Positions 48,139 to 57,782 are shown, counted from the stretch's first letter. The stretch is 64,000 nucleotides of DNA from Flavobacterium xanthum (GCF_900142695.1 NZ_FRBU01000002.1:1-64000), one strand, 5' to 3'. The notes: a model not told the origin generated them from the sequence alone. Program-made: numbers and translations.

Positions 48139-48864
48139 TTAAACTGAAGGTTGAGAATCATCTAAATGATTTTCAACTTTTTTTTTGCTTACAACAAAGA
48201 GATAAATTAAATAGAAAGAACCAAAATGAAGTAATCTATCTAAACTATTTAAAACAATATTGTGTACAAAATAAGTGCCAATGGCGGCAAAAACATCATT
48301 AAAAATAAGGGCAAAGGCTCCGAAAAAGAAATAGTATGCTTTTCTATCTCCAAATTTACTTAAGTACAATACGGCCGTAACACCTAAAAATACAGTAATG
48401 ATGGCATTAAAAACTAAAATAATATTAAGATATTGATCACCAATGGCAGATATCAAAATATACAAAATTAGCAGTAAAAACATGCAATTTAGTAGTAATA
48501 TAAAAAGTGTAAATCCACTAGGCAGTGTGTATAATTTACTGCTTTTAATGGATCGATAACCTAATCGTATTAGAGATAAATAGCAAAAAAAAGAGGCTAC
48601 CATGGCTGCTCTAAACAAGTGTGCTGAATCCTCCCAAAACAAGATTAAAAGCTGGTAAACATAAAAAAAGGATACAAATGAAATATAATTCAATGTAAGT
48701 TTCTTGCCATTAGTTAGTACGGCATAGCCTATGAAGCATGGTATAATAAAAGGTTTTATATATATTACTAGACTGGGATCAAAAAGAATCCCTGCACAAT
48801 AATAAACTACCACCAAAATAATAGTTAGTGAAAGTAATACTCGCTTAATAGTGGTTTTTTTCAT
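48139..48864 (-). CDS. YhhN/lysoplasmalogenase-like membrane protein
   Basis: A 241-residue protein with about eight membrane helices. FGDRKAYYFFFGAFALIFND and the following helices resemble the YhhN (lysoplasmalogenase/TMEM86) family, whose conserved acidic residue pattern occurs there. Function by family would be hydrolysis of vinyl-ether lipids. The match is moderate. It diverges from the type III PKS operon with 104 bp between, so co-regulation is possible. Confidence 0.65.
   Translation of the reverse strand: MKKTTIKRVLLSLTIILVVVYYCAGILFDPSLVIYIKPFIIPCFIGYAVLTNGKKLTLNYISFVSFFYVYQLLILFWEDSAHLFRAAMVASFFCYLSLIRLGYRSIKSSKLYTLPSGFTLFILLLNCMFLLLILYILISAIGDQYLNIILVFNAIITVFLGVTAVLYLSKFGDRKAYYFFFGAFALIFNDVFAAIGTYFVHNIVLNSLDRLLHFGSFYLIYLFVVSKKKVENHLDDSQPSV
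48147..48187 (+). terminator. terminator of acs, inside the convergent gene
   Basis: GGTTGAGAATCAT pairs with ATGATTTTCAACT with a short loop, followed by nine or more T residues. It lies within the last codons of the leftward membrane-protein gene, so the convergent transcripts overlap. Confidence 0.85.
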
Positions 48865-48968
48865 AGTTAAAACAAATCTAGTACTTTATATTTTTTATTA
48901 CAAAATTTGTGTAAAAATTTAGAGCATTTTAAAACGCTTTATAGATCTAAATTCTTAAGTTTACCACT

Positions 48969-50081
48969 ATGATACAAAATTCAATAGTTATTGTTGGTGG
49001 CGGTTTGGCAGGACTAATTGCTGCAATCCATCTTAAAAATAATAACTATACTGTTTTAGTAATCGAAAAAAATGAATTTCCCAAACACAAGGTCTGTGGC
49101 GAATACATTTCTAATGAAGTTTTACCTTATCTAATATCACTTGGTTTAGAGATTAATTCGATGCTTCCTAAACACATTGATACACTTTCCTTTTCATTAG
49201 TTTCTGGAAAATCTTTAAACACAGTTTTGCCTTTGGGCGGATTTGGGATAAGTAGGTATCAATTAGATAACTATTTATATCACCAAGCGAAAGAGCGTGG
49301 TTGTGTAATTGTTCAAGAGACGGTAAATGATATTGAATTTTTAGACGGTACATTTACAGTCACCACAAATTCGAATACCTATGCTACATCAATTGTACTT
49401 GGAGCTTTTGGAAAAAGATCCAATCTAGACATCAAATTAAAACGTAACTTTATTCAAAAACAATCACATTGGTTAGGTGTTAAGGCTCATTATAAGCTAG
49501 ATTTTCCAGATGACTGTGTTGGTTTACATCATTTTAAGGGAGGCTATTGTGGTGTGTCTAAAATAGAAAATAATTTAGTAAATATATGTTATCTTGCCAA
49601 TTATGACACATTTAAAAAGTACAAGTCTATTGAAGAGTATCAAACTCACGTAGTTTATCAAAATCCAAATTTGAAAGAAATTTTTAAAAATGCTACCATA
49701 CAATTTGAAAAGCCTTTAACAATTAGTCAAGTTTCATTTGAAGAAAAAAAATGTATAGAAGAGCATATACTTATGATTGGTGATACCGCCGGATTGATTC
49801 ATCCTTTGTGTGGAAACGGAATGGCAATGGCTATTCACAGTGCAAAACTAGCGGCGGAAAATACAATACATTTTTTAGAAAATAAAATTGATAGAGCCAC
49901 CTTAGAAGATAATTATTTAAACGATTGGAATAAAAATTTTAAAAAAAGATTGCAAACAGGTCGTCGGTTAGGAAAGCTATTACAACATGAAAAAACAGCA
50001 CAAATTGTACTGAAAATTTTGATACTTTTCCCATTCCTTCTGCCAATGATAATAAAAAAAACGCATGGTAAACCTATATAA
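48969..50081 (+). CDS. FAD-dependent oxidoreductase of the phenolic-lipid cluster
   Basis: A 370-residue flavoprotein with VIVGGGLAGLIAAIHLKNNN, VCGEYISNEVLPYL and GDTAGLIHPLCGNGMAMAIH, as in geranylgeranyl-reductase and aromatic-hydroxylase families. By analogy with SrsC in Streptomyces it may oxidise or hydroxylate the polyketide ring. Its stop is directly followed by the methyltransferase ATG with no gap. Confidence 0.87.
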   Translation: MIQNSIVIVGGGLAGLIAAIHLKNNNYTVLVIEKNEFPKHKVCGEYISNEVLPYLISLGLEINSMLPKHIDTLSFSLVSGKSLNTVLPLGGFGISRYQLDNYLYHQAKERGCVIVQETVNDIEFLDGTFTVTTNSNTYATSIVLGAFGKRSNLDIKLKRNFIQKQSHWLGVKAHYKLDFPDDCVGLHHFKGGYCGVSKIENNLVNICYLANYDTFKKYKSIEEYQTHVVYQNPNLKEIFKNATIQFEKPLTISQVSFEEKKCIEEHILMIGDTAGLIHPLCGNGMAMAIHSAKLAAENTIHFLENKIDRATLEDNYLNDWNKNFKKRLQTGRRLGKLLQHEKTAQIVLKILILFPFLLPMIIKKTHGKPI

Positions 50082-50795
50082 ATGGCTATAAACACAACGC
50101 ACAGAACCAATGATTCCGAAATAATGGATGACTTTCTGCTCGAAGGAGAAGAATTAAGAGATGCCTTGGATAAAATAGCTAAAATTAATCAGCTTTTAGG
50201 AGGAAATCAGTTAACTTTAAAAGGAGTAAGGGAACTAATTGCCAAAGAATCCAAATCAAAAGAAATTGTAATTCTTGATGTAGGTTGCGGTAATGGTGAT
50301 ATGTTAAGGACTTTAGCCGATTTTGGATTAAAAAATAATTTGAAATTCCGATTGATAGGAATTGACGCTAATAATTTCACCATTTCACATGCTCGAAAAT
50401 TATCTGAAGATTATCCCAACATCAGCTACCAATGTCTAGATATTTTCAGACCTTCATTTGCAGAATTAAAATATGATATCGTTCTGTGCACTTTGACATT
50501 GCACCATTTCAAAGACGATGAAATTGTTCAGTTGTTGAATGTATTTGAAAGCAATGCAAGTATAGGCATAGTGATCAATGATTTACATCGAAGTGCAATT
50601 GCATACCGCTTGTTTCAAGGATTATGTTTTGTGTTTCAATTGAACGACATGTCAAGAGAAGATGGATTGACTTCAATATTAAGGGGTTTTAAAAAGGAAG
50701 AGTTAGTTCGTTTCTCCAAAAAATTAAACTTTATCAACTATAAAATTCATTGGAAATGGGCTTTTCGCTACCAATGGATAATTTCAAAAATATGA
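50082..50795 (+). CDS. SAM-dependent class I methyltransferase
   Basis: A 237-residue protein with motif I ILDVGCGNGDML and a later LIGIDANNFTISHA. Its stop overlaps the PKS start codon (ATGA), giving tight coupling. In the srs operon of Streptomyces a methyltransferase likewise modifies the type III PKS product. Here the target would be a phenol oxygen or ring carbon, by inference. Confidence 0.87.
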   Translation: MAINTTHRTNDSEIMDDFLLEGEELRDALDKIAKINQLLGGNQLTLKGVRELIAKESKSKEIVILDVGCGNGDMLRTLADFGLKNNLKFRLIGIDANNFTISHARKLSEDYPNISYQCLDIFRPSFAELKYDIVLCTLTLHHFKDDEIVQLLNVFESNASIGIVINDLHRSAIAYRLFQGLCFVFQLNDMSREDGLTSILRGFKKEELVRFSKKLNFINYKIHWKWAFRYQWIISKI

Positions 50796-51844
50796 GTGTA
50801 AAAATTAAAACCGTAACAAAACAGTTACCAAAATATTCCAGAAATACAGATGAAATACTTCCTTTTTTGGATTCCTGGTTAGTAGGGCAAGACGAACGTT
50901 TCATTAGAAAAGTAAAGAAGATTTTTGAAGGAGCAGCTGTAGATAAAAGATATTCCATTATGGATCCAATTGAAGTATTTACAAAAACTTCATTTGAAGA
51001 AAGAAATGATATTTATGTTCGTGAAGTCATTGACTTAGGGGAAAAGGTTCTCGAAAAAGCACTGACAAAAGCCAATTGGAATCCAGAAGATTTAGATTAC
51101 ATCATTACAGTCAGTTGTACCGGTATTATGATTCCTTCACTGGATGCCTATTTAATAAACAAATTAAAATTACGTCAGGATATTGTTCGCCTTCCCGTTA
51201 CTGAAATGGGTTGCGCGGCTGGAATTTCTGGGATTATATATGCTAAGAATTTCTTGCAAGCCAATCCAGGAAAACGTGCTGCTGTCATTGCAGTTGAAAG
51301 TCCAACGGCAACGTTTCAATTAGATGATTTTTCGATGGCAAATATTGTAAGTGCAGCAATTTTTGGTGATGGAGCGGCTTGTGTGTTGCTATCTTCTCAT
51401 GAAGATGATGAAGGCCCGGAAATTGTAGCGGAGGAGATGTATCATTTCTATGATAACATTCACATGATGGGTTTTAAACTAACGAATTCAGGATTGCAAA
51501 TGGTTTTAGATATTGAAGTGCCAGAAACAATTGCTTCTCATTTTCCAGCTATTATTTATCCGTTTTTAGAAAAAAACAATTTAAAAATAGAAGATATTGA
51601 TCATTTAATATTTCATCCCGGTGGAAAAAAAATTGTACAAACAGTAGAAAGTTTGTTTTCGAGTATGGGAAAAAATATCGATGATACGAAAGAAGTTTTG
51701 CGCTTATATGGAAACATGTCTAGTGCCACAGTTTTATATGTTTTAGAGCAAATAATGGAGAAGCAGCCTAAAAAAGGAGACAAAGGATTAATGTTAAGTT
51801 TTGGCCCTGGATTTTCCGCACAACGGGTTTTGTTACAGTTTTAA
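50792..51844 (+). CDS. type III polyketide synthase
   Basis: The ATG at 50792 overlaps the upstream stop by four bases and gives 350 residues. The chalcone-synthase triad is present: C141 in TEMGCAAG, H275 in FHPGG and N308 in YGNMSS. Such enzymes extend an acyl starter with malonyl-CoA and close it to a resorcinol or pyrone. The surrounding fatty-acid-type genes suggest a long or specially made acyl starter. The product cannot be predicted exactly. Confidence 0.93.
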   Translation: MSVKIKTVTKQLPKYSRNTDEILPFLDSWLVGQDERFIRKVKKIFEGAAVDKRYSIMDPIEVFTKTSFEERNDIYVREVIDLGEKVLEKALTKANWNPEDLDYIITVSCTGIMIPSLDAYLINKLKLRQDIVRLPVTEMGCAAGISGIIYAKNFLQANPGKRAAVIAVESPTATFQLDDFSMANIVSAAIFGDGAACVLLSSHEDDEGPEIVAEEMYHFYDNIHMMGFKLTNSGLQMVLDIEVPETIASHFPAIIYPFLEKNNLKIEDIDHLIFHPGGKKIVQTVESLFSSMGKNIDDTKEVLRLYGNMSSATVLYVLEQIMEKQPKKGDKGLMLSFGPGFSAQRVLLQF

Positions 51845-51860
51845 ATCAGTGTTCAAAAAT

Positions 51861-52307
51861 ATGACTAACCAAGAAATCATAGCAAAATTACCGTATTCCA
51901 AACCGTTTTTGTTTGTGGACGAAATTCTTCATATCAACGAAAATGGAGTAGAAGGTACGTATTATTTTGACGAGAATCTGGATTTTTACAAAGGACATTT
52001 TAAAGATAACCCGATAACTCCAGGAGTTATCCTAACAGAAGTAATGGCGCAAATTGGATTGGTTTGTTTAGGAATTTTTCTATTAGATGATTCATTTAAT
52101 AAAGCTACTTCAATTGCCTTAACATCATCAGAAATAGAGTTTTTAAAACCGGTATTTCCTACTGAAAGAGTGACTGTAATTTCAGAAAAAATATACTTTA
52201 GATTCGGAAAATTAAAATGTAAAGTAATTATGAAAAATAAAAAAGGAGAAGAGGTTTGTACGGGAACAATAGCAGGAATAATGGTTTCAAAGAGTGAAAT
52301 AAATTAA
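51861..52307 (+). CDS. FabZ-like 3-hydroxyacyl-ACP dehydratase
   Basis: The ATG at 51861 is chosen for its fit to the hotdog fold (148 residues). The upstream frame overlaps the PKS. The active-site region GHFKDNPITPGVILTEVMAQ matches FabZ with His and Glu present. It probably supplies dehydrated acyl-ACP for the cluster. Confidence 0.88.
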   Translation: MTNQEIIAKLPYSKPFLFVDEILHINENGVEGTYYFDENLDFYKGHFKDNPITPGVILTEVMAQIGLVCLGIFLLDDSFNKATSIALTSSEIEFLKPVFPTERVTVISEKIYFRFGKLKCKVIMKNKKGEEVCTGTIAGIMVSKSEIN

Positions 52308-52345
52308 TGTTCTTAATGCCTTAATGGTTTAAAATTAATTTTTGT

Positions 52346-53623
52346 ATGGAAAAACGAGTAGTTATAACGGGTCTTGGTGTTGTTGCTCCAAATGGAGTAG
52401 GACTTGATGTGTTTACTCATGCTATCAAAAATGGAATTTCAGGGATTAAGCACGACGCAGAGTTGGAGCGATTACAATTTTCTTGTCAAATTGCTGGAAA
52501 ACCTGAAATTTCTACTGAACTGGCATTGCAATATTTCTCAGAATTAGAGTTACGAAACTTCAATTCAACTGGGATTTTATATGGGGTGATTGCGGGAATA
52601 GATGCTTGGAAAGATGCTGGTTTGACTTTAGAAAATAACGAAGAACCGGATTGGGACAGCGGAACCATTTTTGGTACTGGAACTTCAGGAATTGATAAAT
52701 TTCGCGAAAGCATTTATAAAATAGATGATTTTCAAACACGACGGTTGGGAAGTACGGCCGTAGCACAAACGATGAATAGTGGTGTAAGTGCTTACTTAGG
52801 TGGGAAATTAGGATTAGGGAATCAAGTGACAACTAATTCTTCTGCCTGTACAACAGGAACCGAAAGTATATTGATGGCTTATGAACGAATTAAATTAGGT
52901 CAGGCCAAACGCATTTTAGCAGGGAGTACCAGTGACTCTGGACCGTATATTTGGGGTGGTTTTGATGCCATGCGCGTGTGTACTTTCAAACATAATGACG
53001 CACCAGAACAAGGCTCGAGACCCATGAGTGCTAGTGCTTCGGGATTTGTTCCAGGTAGCGGAGCAGGGGCTTTGGTTCTAGAAGATTTAGAAACTGCTTT
53101 GGCTCGTGGTGCCCGAATTTACGCTGAAGTCTTAGGAGGAAACATCAATTCTGGAGGGCAACGGGGATTGGGAACCATGACGGCACCAAATCCAATGGCG
53201 GTACAAAGGTGTATTAAAAATGCTATTGCAAATGCTGGAATACATCCAAACGAGATTGATGCCATCAACGGCCATTTGACTGCAACTTCTAAAGATGGTT
53301 TAGAAATTCAGAATTGGAGCGAAGCTTTAGAACGAAAAGGGAAAGACTTTCCTTATATAAATTCCTTAAAATCAATGGTAGGTCATTGCCTGTCTGGAGC
53401 GGGAAGTATTGAAAGTGTAGCATCGGTATTGCAATTAGATCAAGGATTTGTTTTTCCGAATATTAATTGCGACGATTTGCACGCCGAAATCACAGCACTC
53501 ATCGATGAGTCCAAGATTCCAAAAGAATTGATAAAAAAAGAACTAAATATAATTGCTAAAGCCAGTTTTGGTTTTGGAGATGTCAATGGTTGTGTGATTT
53601 TTAAAAAATGGAAAGCGGCATAG
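52346..53623 (+). CDS. beta-ketoacyl-ACP synthase (FabF-like)
   Basis: A 425-residue condensing enzyme. The catalytic residues are C168 in NSSACTTG, H310 in NGHLTATS and H347 in KSMVGHCLSGAG. The first histidine motif (NGHLTAT) departs from the usual NAHGTST, suggesting a specialised synthase. It would elongate acyl chains on the cluster ACP. Confidence 0.92.
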   Translation: MEKRVVITGLGVVAPNGVGLDVFTHAIKNGISGIKHDAELERLQFSCQIAGKPEISTELALQYFSELELRNFNSTGILYGVIAGIDAWKDAGLTLENNEEPDWDSGTIFGTGTSGIDKFRESIYKIDDFQTRRLGSTAVAQTMNSGVSAYLGGKLGLGNQVTTNSSACTTGTESILMAYERIKLGQAKRILAGSTSDSGPYIWGGFDAMRVCTFKHNDAPEQGSRPMSASASGFVPGSGAGALVLEDLETALARGARIYAEVLGGNINSGGQRGLGTMTAPNPMAVQRCIKNAIANAGIHPNEIDAINGHLTATSKDGLEIQNWSEALERKGKDFPYINSLKSMVGHCLSGAGSIESVASVLQLDQGFVFPNINCDDLHAEITALIDESKIPKELIKKELNIIAKASFGFGDVNGCVIFKKWKAA

Positions 53624-53713
53624 CCTTAAAGACCTAATTTATCACGTCAGTCCTTTCTTCACAAACAAAGTAGTAAAGCTAAAATAAATTAACAGAAATA
53701 ACAGATCAAATAA

Positions 53714-53971
53714 ATGATAAGTAAGCAAGAAATAATCGAGCAATTAAAAACCATCGTAAAACCGTATGTACAAAATCAGGAATCATTTGATGCCCTTACA
53801 GAGGAAACCGATTTTATCAATGATTTAAAAATAAATTCAGCTAACCTTGTCGATGTGATTCTAGATATCGAAGAGAAATACAATATAATAATTGATAATG
53901 AATCGATGGAAAAAATGATAAATGTAAAAGCGGCGATGGAAATTGTTGCAATAAAACTAGCTGAAAAGTAG
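53714..53971 (+). CDS. acyl carrier protein
   Basis: An 85-residue helical ACP. The phosphopantetheine serine is probably S42 in KINSANLVDVIL, in place of the usual DSL motif. It lies 90 bp after the ketosynthase and 53 bp before its likely activating transferase. Confidence 0.88.
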   Translation: MISKQEIIEQLKTIVKPYVQNQESFDALTEETDFINDLKINSANLVDVILDIEEKYNIIIDNESMEKMINVKAAMEIVAIKLAEK

Positions 53972-54024
53972 AGTACAAGTATTAAAATGATTCTCTTTTA
54001 TTGTTCCAAACTGAAAACTAGCAA

Positions 54025-54516
54025 ATGATAGGAAACGATATTGTAGATTTGGCTTTAGCTAAGAAAGAAAGCAACTGGCAACGGAACCGTTTTTTAGACA
54101 AAATTTTTACAGAAAAAGAGCAACTGCTTATTGCTAATGCCTTAAATCCAGAGATAATGGTTTGGAACTTATGGACTAGAAAAGAAGCTGCTTATAAAAT
54201 CTACAATCGGGAAACGGGAATCAGAGGCTATATTCCGTTGCAATTAGACTGTTGGTACGAAAGTGAAAATTTAGGAACCGTTTCTTGCAATGGCTTTACA
54301 TACCATACGCAAACACAAATTTCAAACGAATTAGTTTATACTATTGCTGTTGCTAAAAAAATGTATTTTAGTCAAATTAAGAAGATAGAATTAGAAACAA
54401 AAATCACCAAAATCAATGGTGTTCCATTTGTTAAAGACATTTCAAGTTTAATTGTAAGCCCTGTTTCAATTACACATCATGGGCGGTTTTGGGAGGGAAT
54501 AATGCTTGTTGAATAG
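54025..54516 (+). CDS. 4'-phosphopantetheinyl transferase
   Basis: A 163-residue AcpS/Sfp-superfamily protein with MIGNDIVDLA and the WTRKEAAYKI motif holding metal ligands. It would load the phosphopantetheine arm on the cluster ACP. Presence of a dedicated transferase supports a self-contained pathway. Confidence 0.88.
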   Translation: MIGNDIVDLALAKKESNWQRNRFLDKIFTEKEQLLIANALNPEIMVWNLWTRKEAAYKIYNRETGIRGYIPLQLDCWYESENLGTVSCNGFTYHTQTQISNELVYTIAVAKKMYFSQIKKIELETKITKINGVPFVKDISSLIVSPVSITHHGRFWEGIMLVE

Positions 54517-54524
54517 ATTGAAAG

Positions 54525-55121
54525 CTACTTTATGCCCAATCTCGATTTTAACTTTAAAAATAACAAAGCAGTTTTATACGCATCTTCGGCTGCTGAATTT
54601 CGATCGTTTTTAGGAATATTGTAGGCAGTGCAAAGTTCATCTAGGGAAAATTGCTTGTCGTTAATATCATTTAGTTTTCGATGCATAACATCAATGTCTA
54701 ATGCTTCATTTTTTAAGCGCCCACAATCTAACCTTTCTAAAGCAGCGTTGATCATCTCGACATCAAAATCGATATGATGTCCAACTAAAGTGGAATTCCC
54801 TATAAAATCGATAAATGCTTTTATAGCATCCGGCTCTCCTAGTTTTTTCATTTTACTCTCTACCAGAAATTCATTAGAAAGACCATTATCATGGAAAAAT
54901 TTATATTGTAATAAAACCGCTTCAAAACTGTCACCTATAATGATACTGCTGTCAATTACTGCAAAAGAACCAATAGATAAAATAAAATCTTTATCTGTAT
55001 TTAAACCAGAGGTTTCTGTTGATAAAACAACATATCGAGATGATTTTTTATCAAATTTTGAAACATAATTTTTCCAAAATTCAGGGTGTTCTTTATTAAT
55101 ATTTTTTAGCCAGTCTAACAT
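54525..55121 (-). CDS. DnaQ-like 3'-5' exonuclease fold with altered active site
   Basis: A 198-residue RNase-T/DnaQ-fold protein. The ExoI motif, normally DxExT, reads STETSGL (S34, E36), and the ExoIII position reads NSAAEDAYKTA, lacking the usual histidine. An aspartate remains in VGHHIDFDVEMIN. Two of the metal or catalytic positions are thus replaced. It is encoded 2 bp from the DUF294 gene end and is transcribed with it. A nuclease-dead adaptor role is possible. Confidence 0.85.
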   Translation of the reverse strand: MLDWLKNINKEHPEFWKNYVSKFDKKSSRYVVLSTETSGLNTDKDFILSIGSFAVIDSSIIIGDSFEAVLLQYKFFHDNGLSNEFLVESKMKKLGEPDAIKAFIDFIGNSTLVGHHIDFDVEMINAALERLDCGRLKNEALDIDVMHRKLNDINDKQFSLDELCTAYNIPKNDRNSAAEDAYKTALLFLKLKSRLGIK

Positions 55122-55123
55122 GA

Positions 55124-57049
55124 TTATGAAAATTGTGTAAGTTGAAATTTTCCTTTTATAAGTTCTTCTAATTCCCTCATAGGAGCTAATGCATTTTTTA
55201 ATTTTTCACGATCAATTTTTGATAATTCTTCCAAATTTATAAATTGGCCTGAATTGTCATTTTTTAGACCTTCTGATATTCTAAATTTTGATAAAGTCAA
55301 AAAGGCTTCGGCACAATTAAGATAAATTTCAGCATGTTTTGGGTCTGTGATTGATAGTTGTTTGAATCTTTGGAACGTATTATTAATGCCTCTAATATCA
55401 AAATACAAAGCAAAAAGTCTCGCGCCATCAATTAATGGCATCAAGGCCCGTGTTTTAATATCAAATTTGTCTTTATTGACTCCCTCTTCTTCAACATTGA
55501 ATTTTTTGAAAAAAGTTAATGGAGAGTTTTTTCGTAATGCATCGTTTCCAAGAAAGTCAAAAAACAAAGTGTTGTTTTTTGCATTTTTGAAAACGACATT
55601 TCCAATCGCATCTTCAATTTTTTGTTCTCCAAAAGTGATTTCATAATCAAAGAAAATACTGCTTAAATCATTACTGTTTTCACCTGGAGTATTCATCCAA
55701 CTATCGTACTGTTTTATCCAGTCTGTCAAAGACTTACACCATAACATATTACTTCCCATGTGTCCGTTTGGACAAAGTTCGTAACCAATTTTTTCAAGCG
55801 TGGCCGTCGTTCTTTTTCCCAACTTTAAGAAATAGTCTTTTACCTCTCGATATTTGTCCGCAGACACATCTTCAAAGATCAAAATACTATCTTGATCCGT
55901 TAATAATAATTGTTCTTTTCTACCTTGACTTCCTATACTCAACCAGGCAAAACGGGCAGGAGGTGAGCCTAAATCTAAAATCGATAATTCAACTGAACGT
56001 TTAATGATTGCCAAATTGATTTCGCTGGCAATATTAAATACGTGAGAAAGCGGTATATTTTTTGAAATGGACGTCTGAATTAAATCAGTTAACCGTTCCC
56101 GAATTTGTTTTAATTCTTTTGATGATTGACAGCGTTTAATTTCTTTGATTAAAACCCCTGGATTATTAGCTTGCGCAAGAATTAAATCGTGTTCACTAAT
56201 AATTCCTTTAACAATAGATTTATCGGTACCATCTTGAGTTACACACAAATGAGTCACATTATATTTTAGCATCAGCAATTGCGCTTCGGCTAAAGAAACA
56301 TTTTCCAATACTGTAATTACAGGCGAAGACATTATTTTAGCAACAGAGGCAGTCAGAGGAAATCGTCCCGTGGCAACTTTAGAGCGCATATCGGCGTCTG
56401 TAATAATACCTAAAGGAATATTATTGTCACAAACGACAATATTATTCTTTAAAGCTTCGGTCATTAATTGCGCAACTTCTTGAACTATAGCGCTACTATT
56501 GGTTTTTAAGGGCGAAGTGTTGTAAGATAAAGTTTGAAAGTATTGCATTTCGGACTGTTGATCTGAATAAAAAACGTTGTCAGAGATCAATTTTCCTATT
56601 AAATTTTCTTTATCCTTGGGATTCCGCGTGTTCACAGCAAAACTTTCCAATAAAAAATTTAAAACTTCTGCATTATTGGCTACAAAAGGCCGAAAAGTAG
56701 CAATAGGAATGGCATAAACAATGCTTTCTTCTCTTGCTTTTGCCGTCATCATGTAATTGTTTTTAGCAAAAAATGGACGCAAACCAAAAATATCTCCTTC
56801 GTTACATTTGTTCAATAGTGTTTCCTCTGCATCAGCAATCACAGATAAATTGATCACACCAGAGGCGACAACATAAAAACTATCGTGCAAAAGATCATTT
56901 ACCTGGAACAATATTTTGTGTTTTTCTAAATTTACCACTCGGATACTGGTCGCAATTATTGATAACTCTACAAAAGTCAAATGATTAAATGGTGGGTATT
57001 CCTTTAAAAAGTCAGCAATGTGTTCCGCAATTGTATTCATAGTTTGCAA
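55124..57049 (-). CDS. cNMP-binding/CBS/DUF294 nucleotidyltransferase-like protein
   Basis: A 641-residue multidomain protein: a cyclic-nucleotide-binding-like domain at about 1-140, a CBS pair at about 175-300, and a GlnD-like nucleotidyltransferase domain with GSQGRKEQLLLTDQDSILIF near 375, followed by a DUF294 C-terminal helical domain. The GS-x-GR and DxD motifs are intact. It probably senses adenylate or cyclic nucleotide levels and modifies a partner. It is co-transcribed with the DnaQ-like gene, a pairing seen in many bacteria. Confidence 0.9.
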   Translation of the reverse strand: MQTMNTIAEHIADFLKEYPPFNHLTFVELSIIATSIRVVNLEKHKILFQVNDLLHDSFYVVASGVINLSVIADAEETLLNKCNEGDIFGLRPFFAKNNYMMTAKAREESIVYAIPIATFRPFVANNAEVLNFLLESFAVNTRNPKDKENLIGKLISDNVFYSDQQSEMQYFQTLSYNTSPLKTNSSAIVQEVAQLMTEALKNNIVVCDNNIPLGIITDADMRSKVATGRFPLTASVAKIMSSPVITVLENVSLAEAQLLMLKYNVTHLCVTQDGTDKSIVKGIISEHDLILAQANNPGVLIKEIKRCQSSKELKQIRERLTDLIQTSISKNIPLSHVFNIASEINLAIIKRSVELSILDLGSPPARFAWLSIGSQGRKEQLLLTDQDSILIFEDVSADKYREVKDYFLKLGKRTTATLEKIGYELCPNGHMGSNMLWCKSLTDWIKQYDSWMNTPGENSNDLSSIFFDYEITFGEQKIEDAIGNVVFKNAKNNTLFFDFLGNDALRKNSPLTFFKKFNVEEEGVNKDKFDIKTRALMPLIDGARLFALYFDIRGINNTFQRFKQLSITDPKHAEIYLNCAEAFLTLSKFRISEGLKNDNSGQFINLEELSKIDREKLKNALAPMRELEELIKGKFQLTQFS

Positions 57050-57224
57050 ATAAAGAATGTATATTTTTGTAAAAATAACAAAATTTAAAATTATAACGCA
57101 GCCATTTATCAGGCAAAAGTATTAATTTACATATTACTTAATATTTTCATAAAATAAACAAGAATGACAATGAATTAAATTGCCTTTTTTTACTTTTATA
57201 ACTTAAACTTAAACATTTTAAATC

Positions 57225-57731
57225 ATGAAAGGAATTAGAAAAATGCATTTTTCACTTATCGCCTTATTCATTGTGAATATTATTGCTGCTCAAGGAAAAC
57301 CTACAAGCAGTAAAGAAGTAGCTACAGGAAAAATAAATGGTGCTACCATTACTATTAATTACGGCAGTCCGTCGGTAAATGCAAGAAAAATTTGGGGCGC
57401 TTTAGTACCATTTAATAAAGTTTGGCGTGCCGGAGCAAACGACGCAACTACTTTTGAAACAGATAAAGAGGTAACAATTGAAGGAGCAAAATTGCCAGCA
57501 GGGAAATATTCCTTTTTTATTGTGCCCAGTGAAAAAGAATGTGTAATCATCTTTAACAAAGAAGCAAAACAATGGGGAGCTTACGATTACAAAGAAAAAG
57601 AAGATCAATTGCGTGTGACAGTAAAACAAAAAGTAGCTAAATCAACCGCTGAAAAATTAGTGTATACCGTGAATGCTAATAATGTTACGCTAAGTTGGGA
57701 AAATTGGAATATTCCAATCAGTGTTAAATAA
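57225..57731 (+). CDS. DUF2911 family secreted protein
   Basis: A 168-residue protein with a signal peptide (FSLIALFIVNIIAAQG) and the DUF2911 core, NYGSPSVNARKIWGALVPFN and KVWRAGANDATTFETDKEV. The family is widespread in Bacteroidota and has no known activity. Confidence 0.88.
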   Translation: MKGIRKMHFSLIALFIVNIIAAQGKPTSSKEVATGKINGATITINYGSPSVNARKIWGALVPFNKVWRAGANDATTFETDKEVTIEGAKLPAGKYSFFIVPSEKECVIIFNKEAKQWGAYDYKEKEDQLRVTVKQKVAKSTAEKLVYTVNANNVTLSWENWNIPISVK

Positions 57732-57749
57732 TAGTGGATAATAAATATT

Positions 57750-57782
57750 AAAAGCATCACCAGTATGTGTTGCTTTTTTTAT
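57750..57782 (+). terminator. terminator of the DUF2911 gene
   Basis: AAAAGCATCAC and GTGTTGCTTTT form an imperfect stem followed by T residues, shortly after the stop. Confidence 0.7.

Noticed and set aside
48969..54516. Flexirubin or aryl-polyene cluster
   Set aside because: The DarA/DarB pair, ammonia-lyase and multiple ketosynthases of such clusters are missing, and a type III PKS is present instead.
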